Shown here piece after piece: positions 47,846 through 57,825 of a stretch of 64,000 nt of DNA. Source of the DNA: Sulfurimonas aquatica (GTDB lineage: Bacteria; Campylobacterota; Campylobacteria; Campylobacterales; Sulfurimonadaceae); contig NZ_CP046072.1 of NCBI RefSeq assembly GCF_017357825.1, forward strand, positions 1,984,001 to 2,048,000. Direction: 5' to 3'. The notes below the pieces were generated by a model. It saw only the letters and a program-made list of their open reading frames with translations, was not told the DNA's origin and ran no database searches. Positions within the stretch are counted from its first letter, which is position 1. The number at the start of each line of letters is the position of its first letter. Position numbers and translations under genes: made by a program.

Positions 47846-48009
47846 TCAGTGACGGCCTTTCGTCATTGTCACGGACTTGAAGTGACACAAAGCCCGTGAT
47901 TGCGAGGAACGAAGCAATCTACTTTGCATAGAACAGTATACTAGACTGCCACAGCTAAAGCCTCGCAGTGACGGAGGGTTTGGACTGCCGTGCTTTGCTC
48001 GCAGTGGCA
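47846..48009. repeat. REP-like hairpin array 4
   Basis: It contains a unit A (GATTGCGAGGAACGAAGCAA), the link TCTACTTTGCATAGAACAGT, and a complete unit B (GACTGCCACAGCTAAAGCCT), then a further GACTGCCGTGCTTTGCTCGC variant. From here to 48175 no gene is visible; a promoter for the next gene must lie in 48010-48170. Confidence 0.8.
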
Positions 48010-48175
48010 ATAAACCTTAAACCCCTGAAAATAGGGATATTGTCTCAAAAATCCCAAGTAAAACAAAAATAAAAATCGCTATTTTTTCTTCGAAACTTAA
48101 ACGATTGAAGCAAATTCAAAGTTTGAATAGAGTATTATTCCATTACAAATATTTAATAACATCAGGAAACAAGAT

Positions 48176-48496
48176 TTGAACCACGAAGAGCTAGAGCTTA
48201 CTATACTTAAGAATGTTGAAGAGATGCATTCTCAAAAGTCTTTGGCTAGCGAGATAGGCTTTAGCGTTGGAAAAGTCAACTATGTTTTAAAAGCTCTTGT
48301 AGACAAAGGTTTTGTAAAAGCGGATGTGTTTTTAAACTCTCAAAACAAGAGAAAGTATACTTACCTTCTAACCGATGAGGGTATAAAAGAGAAGATGACT
48401 CTTACAAAAAAGTTTATAGTGAGAAAAAAAGCTGAGTATGAAGAGCTTCAAAGTGAACTCGAAGCTGATAAAGTTAAATGGGGGGGGGCAAGTTAA
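48176..48496 (+). CDS. MarR-family EPS-associated transcriptional regulator
   Basis: The 106-residue protein is a winged helix (LTILKNVEEMHSQKSLASEI, VGKVNYVLKALVDKGFVKAD) with a charged helical tail (KKFIVRKKAEYEELQSELE), like the small MarR-type regulators found at the head of exopolysaccharide clusters. It uses a TTG start after AGGAAA. It probably controls the sugar genes downstream. The last codons run through a tract of nine G (48480-48488); one-base slippage changes the tail and the distance of its stop from the next ATG at 48497. Confidence 0.8.
   Translation: MNHEELELTILKNVEEMHSQKSLASEIGFSVGKVNYVLKALVDKGFVKADVFLNSQNKRKYTYLLTDEGIKEKMTLTKKFIVRKKAEYEELQSELEADKVKWGGAS
48480..48488 (+). 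repeat. G9 homopolymer tract in the regulator gene
   Basis: Nine G lie within the final codons of the EPS regulator. With nine the protein ends WGGAS; with eight it would end WGGQVK; with ten it would read through the next ATG and end WGGGKLNE. Poly-G tracts of this length are typical contingency sites in Campylobacterota surface loci. Confidence 0.7.
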
Positions 48497-48742
48497 ATGA
48501 GTAAGACTTCTCATAGTAATCTAACTGTTAAAGAACTAATTAAAAAACTTTCTGATTTGCCACAGGATGTGCCCTTGGTGACAGATGGTTATGAAGATGG
48601 CTTAGATGCAATCATAAATGTAGAATTGATTGGGATTGAAAAAAATAGCAGTGATAAATGGTGGGATGGTTTCTATGTTAACAAAGAAAATAATGAGAAA
48701 AATGCTGTTTATCTATTAAGCACAAGAGGAAGCAAGTCATGA
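48497..48742 (+). CDS. Hypothetical small protein
   Basis: An 81-residue protein, starting immediately after the regulator stop. I recognise the general pattern LTVKELIKKLSDLPQDVPLV, then DGYEDGLDAIINVEL, from small phage- and plasmid-type hypotheticals, but no function. It has no membrane segment or cysteines. Translation is probably coupled to the regulator and may respond to the G tract. Its stop overlaps the start of a galU fragment. Confidence 0.5.
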   Translation: MSKTSHSNLTVKELIKKLSDLPQDVPLVTDGYEDGLDAIINVELIGIEKNSSDKWWDGFYVNKENNEKNAVYLLSTRGSKS

Positions 48743-48894
48743 TAAATATCATAGAAAATACGCCACCAGGAAAAGGTGGAGAGATTCAGATAACGGATGT
48801 GCTACTTACTTTAGCTAAACAAGGTTTTTACTGTGGTAGCATTGATGGGTTCGTTGAAGCTACTAACTATTTTTATAAGAAGATAAACTTATAA
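48739..48894 (+). pseudogene. galU C-terminal remnant
   Basis: The 51-codon frame reads IENTPPGKGGEIQITDVLLT, then CGSIDGFVEATNYFYKK, the conserved end of UTP-glucose-1-phosphate uridylyltransferase (consensus PPGxGGEIQLTDA and GFVEATVEFAL). About 240 N-terminal residues are missing. GalU makes UDP-glucose, the substrate of the Ugd encoded 0.8 kb downstream, so an intact copy should exist elsewhere. Confidence 0.85.
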
Positions 48895-49701
48895 ATGGCT
48901 AAGATAAAAGTTTTAGATCAGGACATCACTATCGTAAAAGTGAATGATGAAGATTTTATATCTTTAACAGATATGCTTAAATCTAAAGATGGAGAGTTCT
49001 TCATATCTGATTGGCTTAGAAATAGGAATACTATAGAGTATTTGGGCATATGGGAAAAAATCCACAATCCAAGTTTTAATTATGGCGAATATGCCACAAT
49101 TGTGTCACAGTCTGGTTTAAATAGCTACAAAGTTAGTGTAAAAGAGTGGACATCAAAAACAAATGCGATTGGTTTGATAGCTAAAGCTGGAAGGTATGGC
49201 GGTACATATGCTCATAAAGATATAGCATTTGAATTTGGAATGTGGATCAGTGCTGAGTTTAAAATATATCTTATAAAAGAGTTCCAAAGACTAAAAGATG
49301 ATGAACAAAAGAAATTTGGCTGGGACATCAAAAGAAACCTAACAAAGATAAACTATAGAATCCACACAGATGCTATAAAAGAGAACTTAATACCTAAGCA
49401 GTTACAGAAATCTCAAATCAACTTTGTTTACGCAAACGAAGCTGACATACTAAACGTAGTGCTATTTGGAATGACTGCAAAACAGTGGAATGAATCAAAT
49501 CCAGACCTAAAAGGCAACATCAGAGACCAAGCAGGTATGTACCAGCTAGTATGTTTAGCTAACTTGGAATCTTTAAACACGCATTTTATAAATGAAAACA
49601 TAACTCAAGAACAAAGAGTACAAAAGTTAAATGAAGTAGCCATTAAACAGATGAGTATACTCTTAGATGATAGTAACATGCAAAAACTGGAGAATAAATA
49701 A
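48895..49701 (+). CDS. KilA-N domain DNA-binding protein
   Basis: Residues 1-135 match KilA-N domains of phage and bacterial DNA-binding proteins: [20 protein letters not shown], then [13 protein letters not shown], and [21 protein letters not shown]. The C-terminal half is helical ([20 protein letters not shown]). Such proteins come from phage regulators but are common between galU and ugd fragments as cargo. The ATG directly follows the galU remnant stop; its own stop shares a base with the ugd start, which is unusual for foreign DNA. Confidence 0.82.
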   Translation: MAKIKVLDQDITIVKVNDEDFISLTDMLKSKDGEFFISDWLRNRNTIEYLGIWEKIHNPSFNYGEYATIVSQSGLNSYKVSVKEWTSKTNAIGLIAKAGRYGGTYAHKDIAFEFGMWISAEFKIYLIKEFQRLKDDEQKKFGWDIKRNLTKINYRIHTDAIKENLIPKQLQKSQINFVYANEADILNVVLFGMTAKQWNESNPDLKGNIRDQAGMYQLVCLANLESLNTHFINENITQEQRVQKLNEVAIKQMSILLDDSNMQKLENK

Positions 49702-50900
49702 TGAAAATAGCAATAGCGGGAACAGGCTACGTAGGACTCTCAAACGGAATCCTTCTTTCTCAAAACAATGAAGTCATAGCCCTTGACATCATCCCTGAAA
49801 AAGTAGTAATGCTAAACAAAAAACAATCTCCCATAGAAGATAAAGAGATAGAAGAGTACCTTTTAAGAGACGACCTAAACTTCAAAGCTACACTTGACAA
49901 AGAAGAAGCCTATACTAATGCAGACTTCATCATCATAGCTACTCCAACTGACTATGACTCAGAGACTAACTACTTCAATACTAAAAGTATAGAATATGTT
50001 ATAGCAGATGTACTAGCCATTAACCCAAACGCCACTATGGTTATAAAGTCTACTATACCAGTAGGTTATACTAAAGTACTAAATGAAAAGTTTAACACTA
50101 CTAACATCATCTTCTCTCCAGAGTTTCTAAGAGAAGGCAAAGCACTTTATGATAATCTTTATCCATCAAGAATCATAGTTGGTGAAAAAAGTGAAAGAGC
50201 TACAACATTTGCAAATCTTTTGGCAGGTGGTGCAAAAAAAGAGAACATCGACATTCTCTTTACAGACTCAACTGAAGCAGAAGCGATAAAACTTTTTGCA
50301 AACACTTACTTAGCTATGAGAGTCTCTTACTTTAATGAGCTAGACTCATATGCAGAAACTCATGGACTAAACTCAAGAGAGATCATAGAGGGTATAGGAC
50401 TCGATCCTCGCATAGGAACTCACTATAACAATCCAAGCTTTGGCTATGGTGGTTACTGTTTACCTAAAGATACTAAGCAACTTCTAGCTAACTATAAAGA
50501 CGTACCATCAAATATGATAGAAGCCATAGTAAATTCCAACTCAACGAGAAAAGACTTTATAGCGGATAGCATCATAAAGATGTTAAACAAGTCTTTAACA
50601 AACCCTCACTCATCTCATAAGACTGTAGGCATCTACAGACTCACTATGAAGTCAGGAAGCGATAACTTCAGAAGCTCAGCTATTCAAGGAATAATGAAAC
50701 GCATAAAAGCTAAAGGTATAGAAGTAGTTATATATGAGCCAGTAATGCAAGAAGAAGAGTTTTTTAACTCCAGAGTTATAAAAAATATAATAGAATTTAA
50801 AAAGCTAAGTGATGTCATAGTTGCCAACAGACTAGAAGAGATTTTAGACGATGTAAAAGACAAAGTATATACTCGTGATATATTTAACTCGGATAGTTAA
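49701..50900 (+). CDS. ugd: UDP-glucose 6-dehydrogenase
   Basis: Ugd oxidises UDP-glucose to UDP-glucuronate with two NAD, for capsule, EPS or LPS sugars. The 399-residue enzyme has the N-terminal NAD fold [15 protein letters not shown] and the active-site Cys in [14 protein letters not shown], plus [15 protein letters not shown]. Length and domain order are normal for the short Ugd class. Parts of a second, broken copy lie at 44249 and 45453. It is first of the tightly packed sugar genes. Confidence 0.94.
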   Translation: MKIAIAGTGYVGLSNGILLSQNNEVIALDIIPEKVVMLNKKQSPIEDKEIEEYLLRDDLNFKATLDKEEAYTNADFIIIATPTDYDSETNYFNTKSIEYVIADVLAINPNATMVIKSTIPVGYTKVLNEKFNTTNIIFSPEFLREGKALYDNLYPSRIIVGEKSERATTFANLLAGGAKKENIDILFTDSTEAEAIKLFANTYLAMRVSYFNELDSYAETHGLNSREIIEGIGLDPRIGTHYNNPSFGYGGYCLPKDTKQLLANYKDVPSNMIEAIVNSNSTRKDFIADSIIKMLNKSLTNPHSSHKTVGIYRLTMKSGSDNFRSSAIQGIMKRIKAKGIEVVIYEPVMQEEEFFNSRVIKNIIEFKKLSDVIVANRLEEILDDVKDKVYTRDIFNSDS

Positions 50901-50913
50901 GGAATTAATGTAG

Positions 50914-52293
50914 ATGACAAATATAATCCTATGCGGTGGTAGCGGAACAAGACTTTGGCCTATCAGTAGAACACTTATGCCGAAGCAGTTCGTAAAGTTA
51001 TTTGACTCAAAGTCACTCTTCCAACTTACAGTAGAGCGAAACTCTAAAGTATGTGACTCTCAGTTTATAGTCTCTAACTCTGAACAGTACTTCTTAGCAC
51101 TAGACCAACTAGAAGAGTTACATAAAGATAACAACAGATACCTTCTAGAACCAGTAGGAAGAAACACGGCTCCAGCAATTGCATTGGCATGTATGGCACT
51201 TGATAAAGATGAGATAGTTTTAGTAACTCCATCAGACCACCTTATAAAAGACGAAGAAGAGTATGCAAAAGTCTTAAAAAAAGCACAAGCATTAGCAGGT
51301 GAAAACAACTTAGTGACTTTTGGTATTACACCATCATTTGCTGAGACTGGATTTGGTTATATTGAGTCTGGAGAAGAAAACTCAGTTAGAGCCTTTCATG
51401 AAAAACCAGACAAACAAACAGCACAAAGCTATCTTGATGCAAGTAACTATTACTGGAACAGTGGCATGTTCTGTTTTAAAGCAGGAGTATTTTTAGATGA
51501 ACTTCAAAAATACTCACCTGAGATATATGAAGCATCTCTAAAAGCACTTAATAGTGCTAAAGATGAAACTACTCTCACCAGAATCAAACACGAAGATATG
51601 ATAGCTATCCCTGAAGATAGTATAGACTATGCAGTAATGGAAAAATCTTCAAAAGTAAAAGTTGTTCCATCCAACATAGAGTGGAGTGATGTAGGAAGCT
51701 TTGACTCTCTTTATGAAGAACTCCCACAAGATGAAAATGGAAATACCATAAACGAAAACCATATATCTATTGACTCAAAAAACAATCTCATCTATGGTAA
51801 ACAGAGAAAGATAGCTACAGTAGATATAGAAGACCTTATTATCGTAGATACTGGTGATGCTCTACTCATAAGTAAAAAAGGCTCATCCCAAAAAGTAAAA
51901 GAGATAGTTAAAGAGGTAAGAAAAACTACAGAACTTCATAACATTCACCTAACAGGTCATAGACCATGGGGAACTTACACAATTTTAGAAAGTACTCCAG
52001 GCTATAAGATAAAACGAATAGTTGTAAAACCAGGTAAACGCCTAAGCCTTCAAAAACACTTCCATAGAAACGAACACTGGATAGTAGTGAGTGGAACAGC
52101 AACAGTAACTGTGGGAGATGAGACAAAACTCATTAGACCAAACGAGTCTACATATATAAAGATGGGTGAACTTCATCGTCTCTCAAATGAGGGAAAAATA
52201 CCCGTTGTTCTTATCGAAGCACAAGTGGGTGAGTATACTGGGGAAGATGACATCGTCCGAATAGATGATGATTATCAAAGAGAAACGCCATGA
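50914..52293 (+). CDS. manC: Mannose-1-phosphate guanylyltransferase / mannose-6-phosphate isomerase
   Basis: This bifunctional type II enzyme makes GDP-mannose. The N-terminal nucleotidyltransferase has GGSGTRLWPISR and FHEKPD; the C-terminal cupin isomerase has LQKHFHRNEHWIVVSGTA with metal-binding His residues. At 459 residues it has the usual length. It supplies the GDP-mannose used by gmd and gmm, the next genes. Its stop overlaps gmm by four bases. Confidence 0.95.
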   Translation: MTNIILCGGSGTRLWPISRTLMPKQFVKLFDSKSLFQLTVERNSKVCDSQFIVSNSEQYFLALDQLEELHKDNNRYLLEPVGRNTAPAIALACMALDKDEIVLVTPSDHLIKDEEEYAKVLKKAQALAGENNLVTFGITPSFAETGFGYIESGEENSVRAFHEKPDKQTAQSYLDASNYYWNSGMFCFKAGVFLDELQKYSPEIYEASLKALNSAKDETTLTRIKHEDMIAIPEDSIDYAVMEKSSKVKVVPSNIEWSDVGSFDSLYEELPQDENGNTINENHISIDSKNNLIYGKQRKIATVDIEDLIIVDTGDALLISKKGSSQKVKEIVKEVRKTTELHNIHLTGHRPWGTYTILESTPGYKIKRIVVKPGKRLSLQKHFHRNEHWIVVSGTATVTVGDETKLIRPNESTYIKMGELHRLSNEGKIPVVLIEAQVGEYTGEDDIVRIDDDYQRETP

Positions 52294-52736
52294 TTCCAGA
52301 TAGAGAGTTCAAGACAGTAGTAGAGCATACTCCTTTAGTCTCTTTGGATTTCATAGTTAAGTATCAAGATAATATCCTTCTAGGTAAAAGAAAAAACAAA
52401 CCTGCTCTTGGGTATTATTTTACTACTGGTGGCATAATAAGAAAAAACGAAACTTTACAGATAGCGATGAAACGTTTGGCAGAAGTGGAATTAGGTATAG
52501 AGCTACAACAAGAGCCAAAATTTATAGGAGTGTTTGAACACTTCTACGAAGATAGCATCTTTGAAGATGTATCGACTCACTATGTTAACTTAGGCTATAT
52601 GCTAGAACTTACACAAGAGCCAAAAACTCTTCCAAAAGAGCAGCATACTGACTACAGATGGTTTGAACTAAATGAGTTACTTCAGAGTGATGAAGTTCAT
52701 AAATATGTAAAAAATTATTTTAAAGAAGGAAATTAG
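52290..52736 (+). CDS. gmm: GDP-mannose mannosyl hydrolase (Nudix family)
   Basis: The 148-residue protein resembles WcaH/Gmm: LVSLDFIVKYQDNILLGKRK, GYYFTTGGIIRKNETL and a modified Nudix box with RLAEVELGI. Gmm hydrolyses GDP-mannose or GDP-glucose to GDP and sugar, probably balancing the pool for fucose-type sugars. It is coupled to manC by ATGA overlap and followed by gmd. Confidence 0.88.
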   Translation: MIPDREFKTVVEHTPLVSLDFIVKYQDNILLGKRKNKPALGYYFTTGGIIRKNETLQIAMKRLAEVELGIELQQEPKFIGVFEHFYEDSIFEDVSTHYVNLGYMLELTQEPKTLPKEQHTDYRWFELNELLQSDEVHKYVKNYFKEGN

Positions 52737-52739
52737 AAA

Positions 52740-53861
52740 ATGGCAGATAAAAAAGTAGCACTTATAACAGGGATAACAGGACAAGATGGTTCATACTTAG
52801 CAGAATTTTTACTAAAAAAAGGTTATATCGTTCATGGTGTAAAAAGAAGAAGTTCACTCTTTAACACCGATAGAATTGACCATTTATACCAAGATGTGCA
52901 TGAAAACAATGTTAACCTGCATCTTCACTTTGGAGATATGACAGACTCTATGAACCTTACTCGTATTATCCAAGAGACTCAACCTGACGAGATATATAAT
53001 CTTGCAGCAATGAGTCATGTAGCAGTTAGCTTTGAAACGCCAGAGTATGTAGCAAATGCAGATGGAACAGGGACACTTAGAATACTTGAAGCTGTAAAAC
53101 TTCTAGGCCTGACAAACAAAACTAGAATCTATCAAGCATCTACAAGTGAGCTCTACGGAAAAGTTCAAGAGACTCCACAAAGTGAAACTACTCCTTTTTA
53201 TCCAAGAAGCCCTTATGCAGTAGCAAAGATGTATGCATACTGGATAACAGTAAACTATAGAGAAGCTTATGGAATGTTTGCATGTAACGGTATCCTTTTT
53301 AACCATGAGTCTCCTGTTCGTGGAGAGACATTTGTAACAAGAAAGATTACTCGTGCCGCTTCTAAGATAGCTTTAGGACTTCAAGATAAACTCTACCTTG
53401 GAAACCTAGATGCTAAACGCGATTGGGGACATGCAAAAGACTATGTAAGAATGATGTGGATGATACTTCAAGCAGATGAGCCAGAAGACTGGGTAATAGC
53501 AACAGGACAAACTACAACTGTTAGAGATTTTGTAAAAATGGCGTTTAAATATGCAGGTATAGAGCTAGAATTTAAAGGCAAAGGTGTAGATGAGAAAGCT
53601 TATGTAGTAAGTTGTTCAAACCCTGAGTACCAAGTAGAGATAGGCAAAGAAGTAGTAGCAGTAGACCCAAGATACTTCAGACCTACAGAAGTTGACTTAC
53701 TCTTAGGTGACCCAAGTAAAGCAGAGCAAAAACTAGGCTGGAACAGAGAATACAACTTAGAAGAGTTAGTATTTGATATGATGAAGTCTGACTTGAAACT
53801 CATGACAAAAGATGTTTACCTTCAAGAGGGTGGATATAAGACTATGAGTTATTACGAGTAG
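52740..53861 (+). CDS. gmd: GDP-mannose 4,6-dehydratase
   Basis: Gmd converts GDP-mannose to GDP-4-keto-6-deoxymannose. The 373-residue SDR enzyme has the NADP motif [19 protein letters not shown], the catalytic STSELYGK and [15 protein letters not shown] (Tyr/Lys), and [17 protein letters not shown]. Length is normal. The product can go to fucose through the next gene or to the 3,6-dideoxy sugar colitose through the aminotransferase-fold gene after that. Confidence 0.97.
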   Translation: MADKKVALITGITGQDGSYLAEFLLKKGYIVHGVKRRSSLFNTDRIDHLYQDVHENNVNLHLHFGDMTDSMNLTRIIQETQPDEIYNLAAMSHVAVSFETPEYVANADGTGTLRILEAVKLLGLTNKTRIYQASTSELYGKVQETPQSETTPFYPRSPYAVAKMYAYWITVNYREAYGMFACNGILFNHESPVRGETFVTRKITRAASKIALGLQDKLYLGNLDAKRDWGHAKDYVRMMWMILQADEPEDWVIATGQTTTVRDFVKMAFKYAGIELEFKGKGVDEKAYVVSCSNPEYQVEIGKEVVAVDPRYFRPTEVDLLLGDPSKAEQKLGWNREYNLEELVFDMMKSDLKLMTKDVYLQEGGYKTMSYYE

Positions 53862-53873
53862 GATTAGAATAGT

Positions 53874-54803
53874 ATGCGAAAAATATTGATAACTGGTTCG
53901 AATGGAATGGTTGGAAGAAATATAGTTGAATTTGAAAAATCAAAAAACTATACCCTGCTGACACCAACAAGCTCTGAGCTTAATCTTTTAGATAGAGCTT
54001 CAGTAGATAAGTATTTACAAATGAATAAACCAGATATTGTAATCCATTGTGCAGGTATTGTTGGTGGGATACAGGCCAATATGGCACAACCTGTAAAGTT
54101 TTTAGTAGATAATACACAAATGGGTCTCAATATTGTTATGGGCTCATATCAATCAGGTATAAAGCAGTTTATAAATATGAGTAGTTCATGCATGTATCCT
54201 AGAGAAGCTGTTAATCCTTTGGGTGAAGAGCTTATTTTAAAAGGCGAACTTGAACCAACAAATGAAGGTTATGCCATTGCAAAAATTACTTCAACAAGAC
54301 TCTGTGAATATATCAATAGAGAAGATAGTACTTATGAATACAAAACAGTAATACCATGTAACCTATATGGTAAGTATGATAAGTTTGATCCAAAACATTC
54401 TCACATGCTTCCAGCAGTAATTAAAAAAATACATGAAGCTAAAGTAGCAAATGTTGATAGTGACATTTGGGGAAGTGGAGAAGCTAGAAGAGAGTTTATG
54501 TATGCTGAGGATTTAGCAGATTTTATCTACTATGCCCTTGAAAATTTTGCTCAAATGCCACAGAATATAAATGTTGGCTTAGGTCACGACTATACAATCA
54601 ATGAGTATTATAAGGCAATAGCAGAAGTAATAGGTTTTAAGGGTGAGTTTATACATGACCTAACTAAACCAATAGGTATGAAACAAAAACTTATAGATGA
54701 CACTAAGCTTAAAGAGTTTGGTTGGAAATATAAGACATCTTTAGAAGATGGGATTGAAAAAATATATAAATATTATTTAGAAGAGGTAATAAATGACAAG
54801 TAG
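53874..54803 (+). CDS. fcl: GDP-L-fucose synthase-like epimerase/reductase (Fcl or ColC)
   Basis: The 309-residue SDR has GSNGMVGRNIVEF, the HCAGIVGGIQANMAQP segment and GYAIAKITSTRLCEY with Tyr/Lys. SSSCMYPREAVNPLGEE is highly typical of Fcl. It would epimerise and reduce GDP-4-keto-6-deoxymannose to GDP-L-fucose. ColC, which makes GDP-L-colitose, is a close homologue and here a colD-like gene follows directly, so the product could be either sugar. The start of the next gene overlaps its end by 11 bases. Confidence 0.88.
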   Translation: MRKILITGSNGMVGRNIVEFEKSKNYTLLTPTSSELNLLDRASVDKYLQMNKPDIVIHCAGIVGGIQANMAQPVKFLVDNTQMGLNIVMGSYQSGIKQFINMSSSCMYPREAVNPLGEELILKGELEPTNEGYAIAKITSTRLCEYINREDSTYEYKTVIPCNLYGKYDKFDPKHSHMLPAVIKKIHEAKVANVDSDIWGSGEARREFMYAEDLADFIYYALENFAQMPQNINVGLGHDYTINEYYKAIAEVIGFKGEFIHDLTKPIGMKQKLIDDTKLKEFGWKYKTSLEDGIEKIYKYYLEEVINDK

Positions 54804-55956
54804 TTATCCACTAGCAACATCTACATGGGATGATAAAGAACTAGATGCAATTCAGTCTGTAATAGATAAAGATATTTTTACAATGGGTGATAGTGTAAAA
54901 CAGTTTGAAGAAGATTTTGCGAAATTTTTAAATAAAAAACATTGTGTTATGGTGAGTTCAGGCTCTACTGCTAACCTGATAGCTACAGCTGCGCTCTTTT
55001 ATACAAAGAATCCTATGCTCAAACGTGGTGATGAAGTAATAGTTCCAGCTGTGTCTTGGTCTACGACTTACTTCCCACTTCAGCAGTATGGACTAAAACT
55101 TAAGTTTGTAGATATTGATTTAGAAACTCTAAACTATGACTTAGCAGCATTCGCATCTGCAATATCATCTGATACAAAAATGATAATGGTAGTAAATTTA
55201 CTTGGTAATCCAAATGACTTTGATGCAATCAATAAACTCATAGTAGATAAAGATATTTTTATACTAGAAGATAACTGTGAATCTATGGGAGCAGAGTATA
55301 AAGGTAAGCAAGCTGGAACATTTGGAGTAATGGGAACATTTTCAACATTCTTTTCTCATCACATGGCGACTATGGAGGGTGGATTTGTAACGACAGACGA
55401 TGAAGAGTTATATCATATTCTTCTTTCGATGAGAGCACATGGATGGACAAGGAATCTTCCTAAAGAAAACAGAGTTTCAAATAAAAACGATGACTGGTTT
55501 ACTGAGTCTTTTAGATTTGTGCTTCCAGGATATAATGTACGTCCTGTGGAGATGAGTGGAGCAATAGGAGTAGAACAACTTAAAAAGCTACCAAGTTTTT
55601 TGAAACAAAGAAGAGAAAATGCAAAGCTATTTGTAGAACTTTTTGACAACCATCCTGATTTTATAATCCAAAAAGATATAGACAATAGCTCATGGTTTGG
55701 ATTTTCACTTATCATAAAACCCACTTCAAAATTAAAAAGAACAGATGTGATTAAAAAACTACAAGAAAACAACATTGATTGTAGACCTATAGTTACAGGA
55801 AACTTCACAAGAAATGAAGTAATGAAGTTTTTTGACTATGAGATACATCAAGAATTAAAAAATGCAGATTATCTACATGATAATGGTTTGTTTGTAGGGA
55901 ACTCTCAGGTTTGTTTAGAGAAAGAGATTAAATTTTTAGGAGAGGTGTTATCATGA
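54793..55956 (+). CDS. ColD-like GDP-4-keto-6-deoxymannose 3-dehydratase (PLP-dependent)
   Basis: A 387-residue DegT/DnrJ-family protein. The usual PLP-binding Lys is replaced by His in FFSHHMATMEGG, the hallmark of 3-dehydratases such as ColD and RfbH, which remove the C3 hydroxyl rather than transaminate. Other family blocks are SSGSTANLIATAAL and ILEDNCESMGAEY. No Fe-S cysteine set of the RfbH type is evident, which favours ColD. With gmd and the fcl/colC-like gene it could make GDP-colitose. A CDP-sugar substrate cannot be excluded, because CDP-sugar genes follow. Confidence 0.78.
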   Translation: MTSSYPLATSTWDDKELDAIQSVIDKDIFTMGDSVKQFEEDFAKFLNKKHCVMVSSGSTANLIATAALFYTKNPMLKRGDEVIVPAVSWSTTYFPLQQYGLKLKFVDIDLETLNYDLAAFASAISSDTKMIMVVNLLGNPNDFDAINKLIVDKDIFILEDNCESMGAEYKGKQAGTFGVMGTFSTFFSHHMATMEGGFVTTDDEELYHILLSMRAHGWTRNLPKENRVSNKNDDWFTESFRFVLPGYNVRPVEMSGAIGVEQLKKLPSFLKQRRENAKLFVELFDNHPDFIIQKDIDNSSWFGFSLIIKPTSKLKRTDVIKKLQENNIDCRPIVTGNFTRNEVMKFFDYEIHQELKNADYLHDNGLFVGNSQVCLEKEIKFLGEVLS

Positions 55957-56726
55957 AAGTATTACTATTAGCAGGTGGATTTGGAACTAGACTTAGTGAA
56001 GAGACTGATGTAAGGCCTAAACCAATGGTGGAAATAGGCGGTAAACCAATACTTTGGCATATCATGAAGACATATTCAAAATATGGCTTTAATGATTTTG
56101 TGATTCTTCTTGGATATAAAAGTTACTTTATAAAAGAGTATTTTGCAAACTATTTTCTTCATCAAAGCGATGTGACCATTGACATGACAAATGGAAAGAT
56201 GGAAGTTTTAAATAACTCTAGTGAACCTTGGAAAGTAACACTTCTTGACACAGGAATAGACACTATGACAGGTGGAAGAGTTAAGCGTGCTCAAGACTTT
56301 ATTGGTGATGAACCTTTTATGCTGACTTATGGCGATGGTGTAAGCGATATAAATATAAAAGAGTTAGTAGAGTTTCATAAATCACATGGTAAATCTATGA
56401 CAATGACTTCAGCTCAACCTGACGGTAGATTTGGAGCATTAAATATTACTGAAGATAACCAAGTTACAAACTTTTTGGAAAAACCAAAAGGCGATGGTGG
56501 TTGGATAAACGCTGGTTACTTTGTATGTGAACCTAAAGTATTTGATTACATTCTAGAAGGAGATAGTACTGTGTTTGAACAGTCACCTCTTCAGAACCTA
56601 GCAAAAGATGGTGAAATATTTACATTCAAGCATGAAGGTTTTTGGAAACCAATGGACTCACTAAAAGATAAAAATGATTTAAATAAATTATGGGATAATA
56701 AACAAGCACCTTGGAAAGTTTGGTAA
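55953..56726 (+). CDS. rfbF: Glucose-1-phosphate cytidylyltransferase
   Basis: RfbF makes CDP-glucose, the first step to 3,6-dideoxyhexoses. The 257-residue protein has LLAGGFGTRLSEETDVRPKP and MVEIGGKPILWHIMK, then TYGDGVSDIN and GWINAGYFVCEP, the family pattern. Its ATG overlaps the colD-like stop and its stop overlaps rfbG by one base. Confidence 0.95.
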   Translation: MKVLLLAGGFGTRLSEETDVRPKPMVEIGGKPILWHIMKTYSKYGFNDFVILLGYKSYFIKEYFANYFLHQSDVTIDMTNGKMEVLNNSSEPWKVTLLDTGIDTMTGGRVKRAQDFIGDEPFMLTYGDGVSDINIKELVEFHKSHGKSMTMTSAQPDGRFGALNITEDNQVTNFLEKPKGDGGWINAGYFVCEPKVFDYILEGDSTVFEQSPLQNLAKDGEIFTFKHEGFWKPMDSLKDKNDLNKLWDNKQAPWKVW

Positions 56727-57823
56727 TGCAAAACCTTTTCTCTGGAATTTACAAAGATAAAACTGTTTTAGTTACAGGTCATACTGGTTTTAAAGGTTCA
56801 TGGCTTGTATATTGGTTAAAGCAAATGGGAGCCAATATTGTTGGTTACTCTCTTGAAGCACCAACAAGTCCAAATCATATAGAACTTTTAGATTTAGACA
56901 TTATTTCCATTGTAGGTGACATAAGAGATTTAGACAAACTAAATGAAACTTTTACAAAACATCAACCGGATATTGTATTTCATCTAGCGGCTCAGCCTTT
57001 GGTAAGGCTCTCGTATGAAAACCCAATAGAAACATATGAAACAAACGTGATGGGAACGCTCAAGGTATTTGAAGCATGTAGAACTGCTAAAGTAAAAGCA
57101 ATAGTAAATATCACAAGCGACAAAGCATACGAAAATAAAGAATGGATATGGGGTTATAGAGAAAATGATCCAATGGGTGGATACGATCCATATAGCTCAT
57201 CTAAAGGTTGTGCAGACTTATTAGCTAATTCATATAGAAATTCTTATTTCAATACGAATGATTACAAAAAAACTCATAATACTCTCATTGCATCTTGTAG
57301 AGCAGGAAATGTTATAGGTGGTGGAGACTGGGCGCAAGACAGACTTATCACGGACATTATGCTTTCTGTTTCACAAGATAAAAAAGTAAGTATACGAAAC
57401 CCATATGCTACAAGACCTTGGCAACACGTACTTGAACCACTAAGCGGATATTTACACATTGGTCAAAAACTATTAGAAGAAAAAGTAGAATTTGGCGAAG
57501 CTTGGAACTTTGGACCATCAGATGAGGGAAGCATTAACGTTGAAGAAGTTGTAAAAAATGTTAAACTCCATTGGGATAAGATTGATTATGAAATAAATAG
57601 AGACCCACATCAACTTCATGAAGCAAATTTACTTAAGCTAGATTGTTCAAAAGCGCATATACTTCTAAAATGGAAAGACGTATGGAATAGCGATACAACT
57701 TTTGAAAAAACAGTAAAATGGTATAAATCATATTATGAAGACAATAAAAAAATATCAACAAAAAAAGATTTAGAGTCTTATGTGAATGATGCAAAATTAA
57801 ATAACATTAAGTGGGCTCAATAA
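56726..57823 (+). CDS. rfbG: CDP-glucose 4,6-dehydratase
   Basis: RfbG forms CDP-4-keto-6-deoxyglucose. I chose ATG at 56726 (MQNLFSGIYKDKTVLVTGHT), which shares a base with the rfbF stop, rather than one 15 bases upstream. It has the NAD motif GHTGFKGSWLVYWL, FHLAAQPLVRLSYENP, NITSDKAYEN and the catalytic DPYSSSKGCADLL. The 365 residues have normal length for the enzyme. Confidence 0.95.
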   Translation: MQNLFSGIYKDKTVLVTGHTGFKGSWLVYWLKQMGANIVGYSLEAPTSPNHIELLDLDIISIVGDIRDLDKLNETFTKHQPDIVFHLAAQPLVRLSYENPIETYETNVMGTLKVFEACRTAKVKAIVNITSDKAYENKEWIWGYRENDPMGGYDPYSSSKGCADLLANSYRNSYFNTNDYKKTHNTLIASCRAGNVIGGGDWAQDRLITDIMLSVSQDKKVSIRNPYATRPWQHVLEPLSGYLHIGQKLLEEKVEFGEAWNFGPSDEGSINVEEVVKNVKLHWDKIDYEINRDPHQLHEANLLKLDCSKAHILLKWKDVWNSDTTFEKTVKWYKSYYEDNKKISTKKDLESYVNDAKLNNIKWAQ

Positions 57824-57825
57824 TA

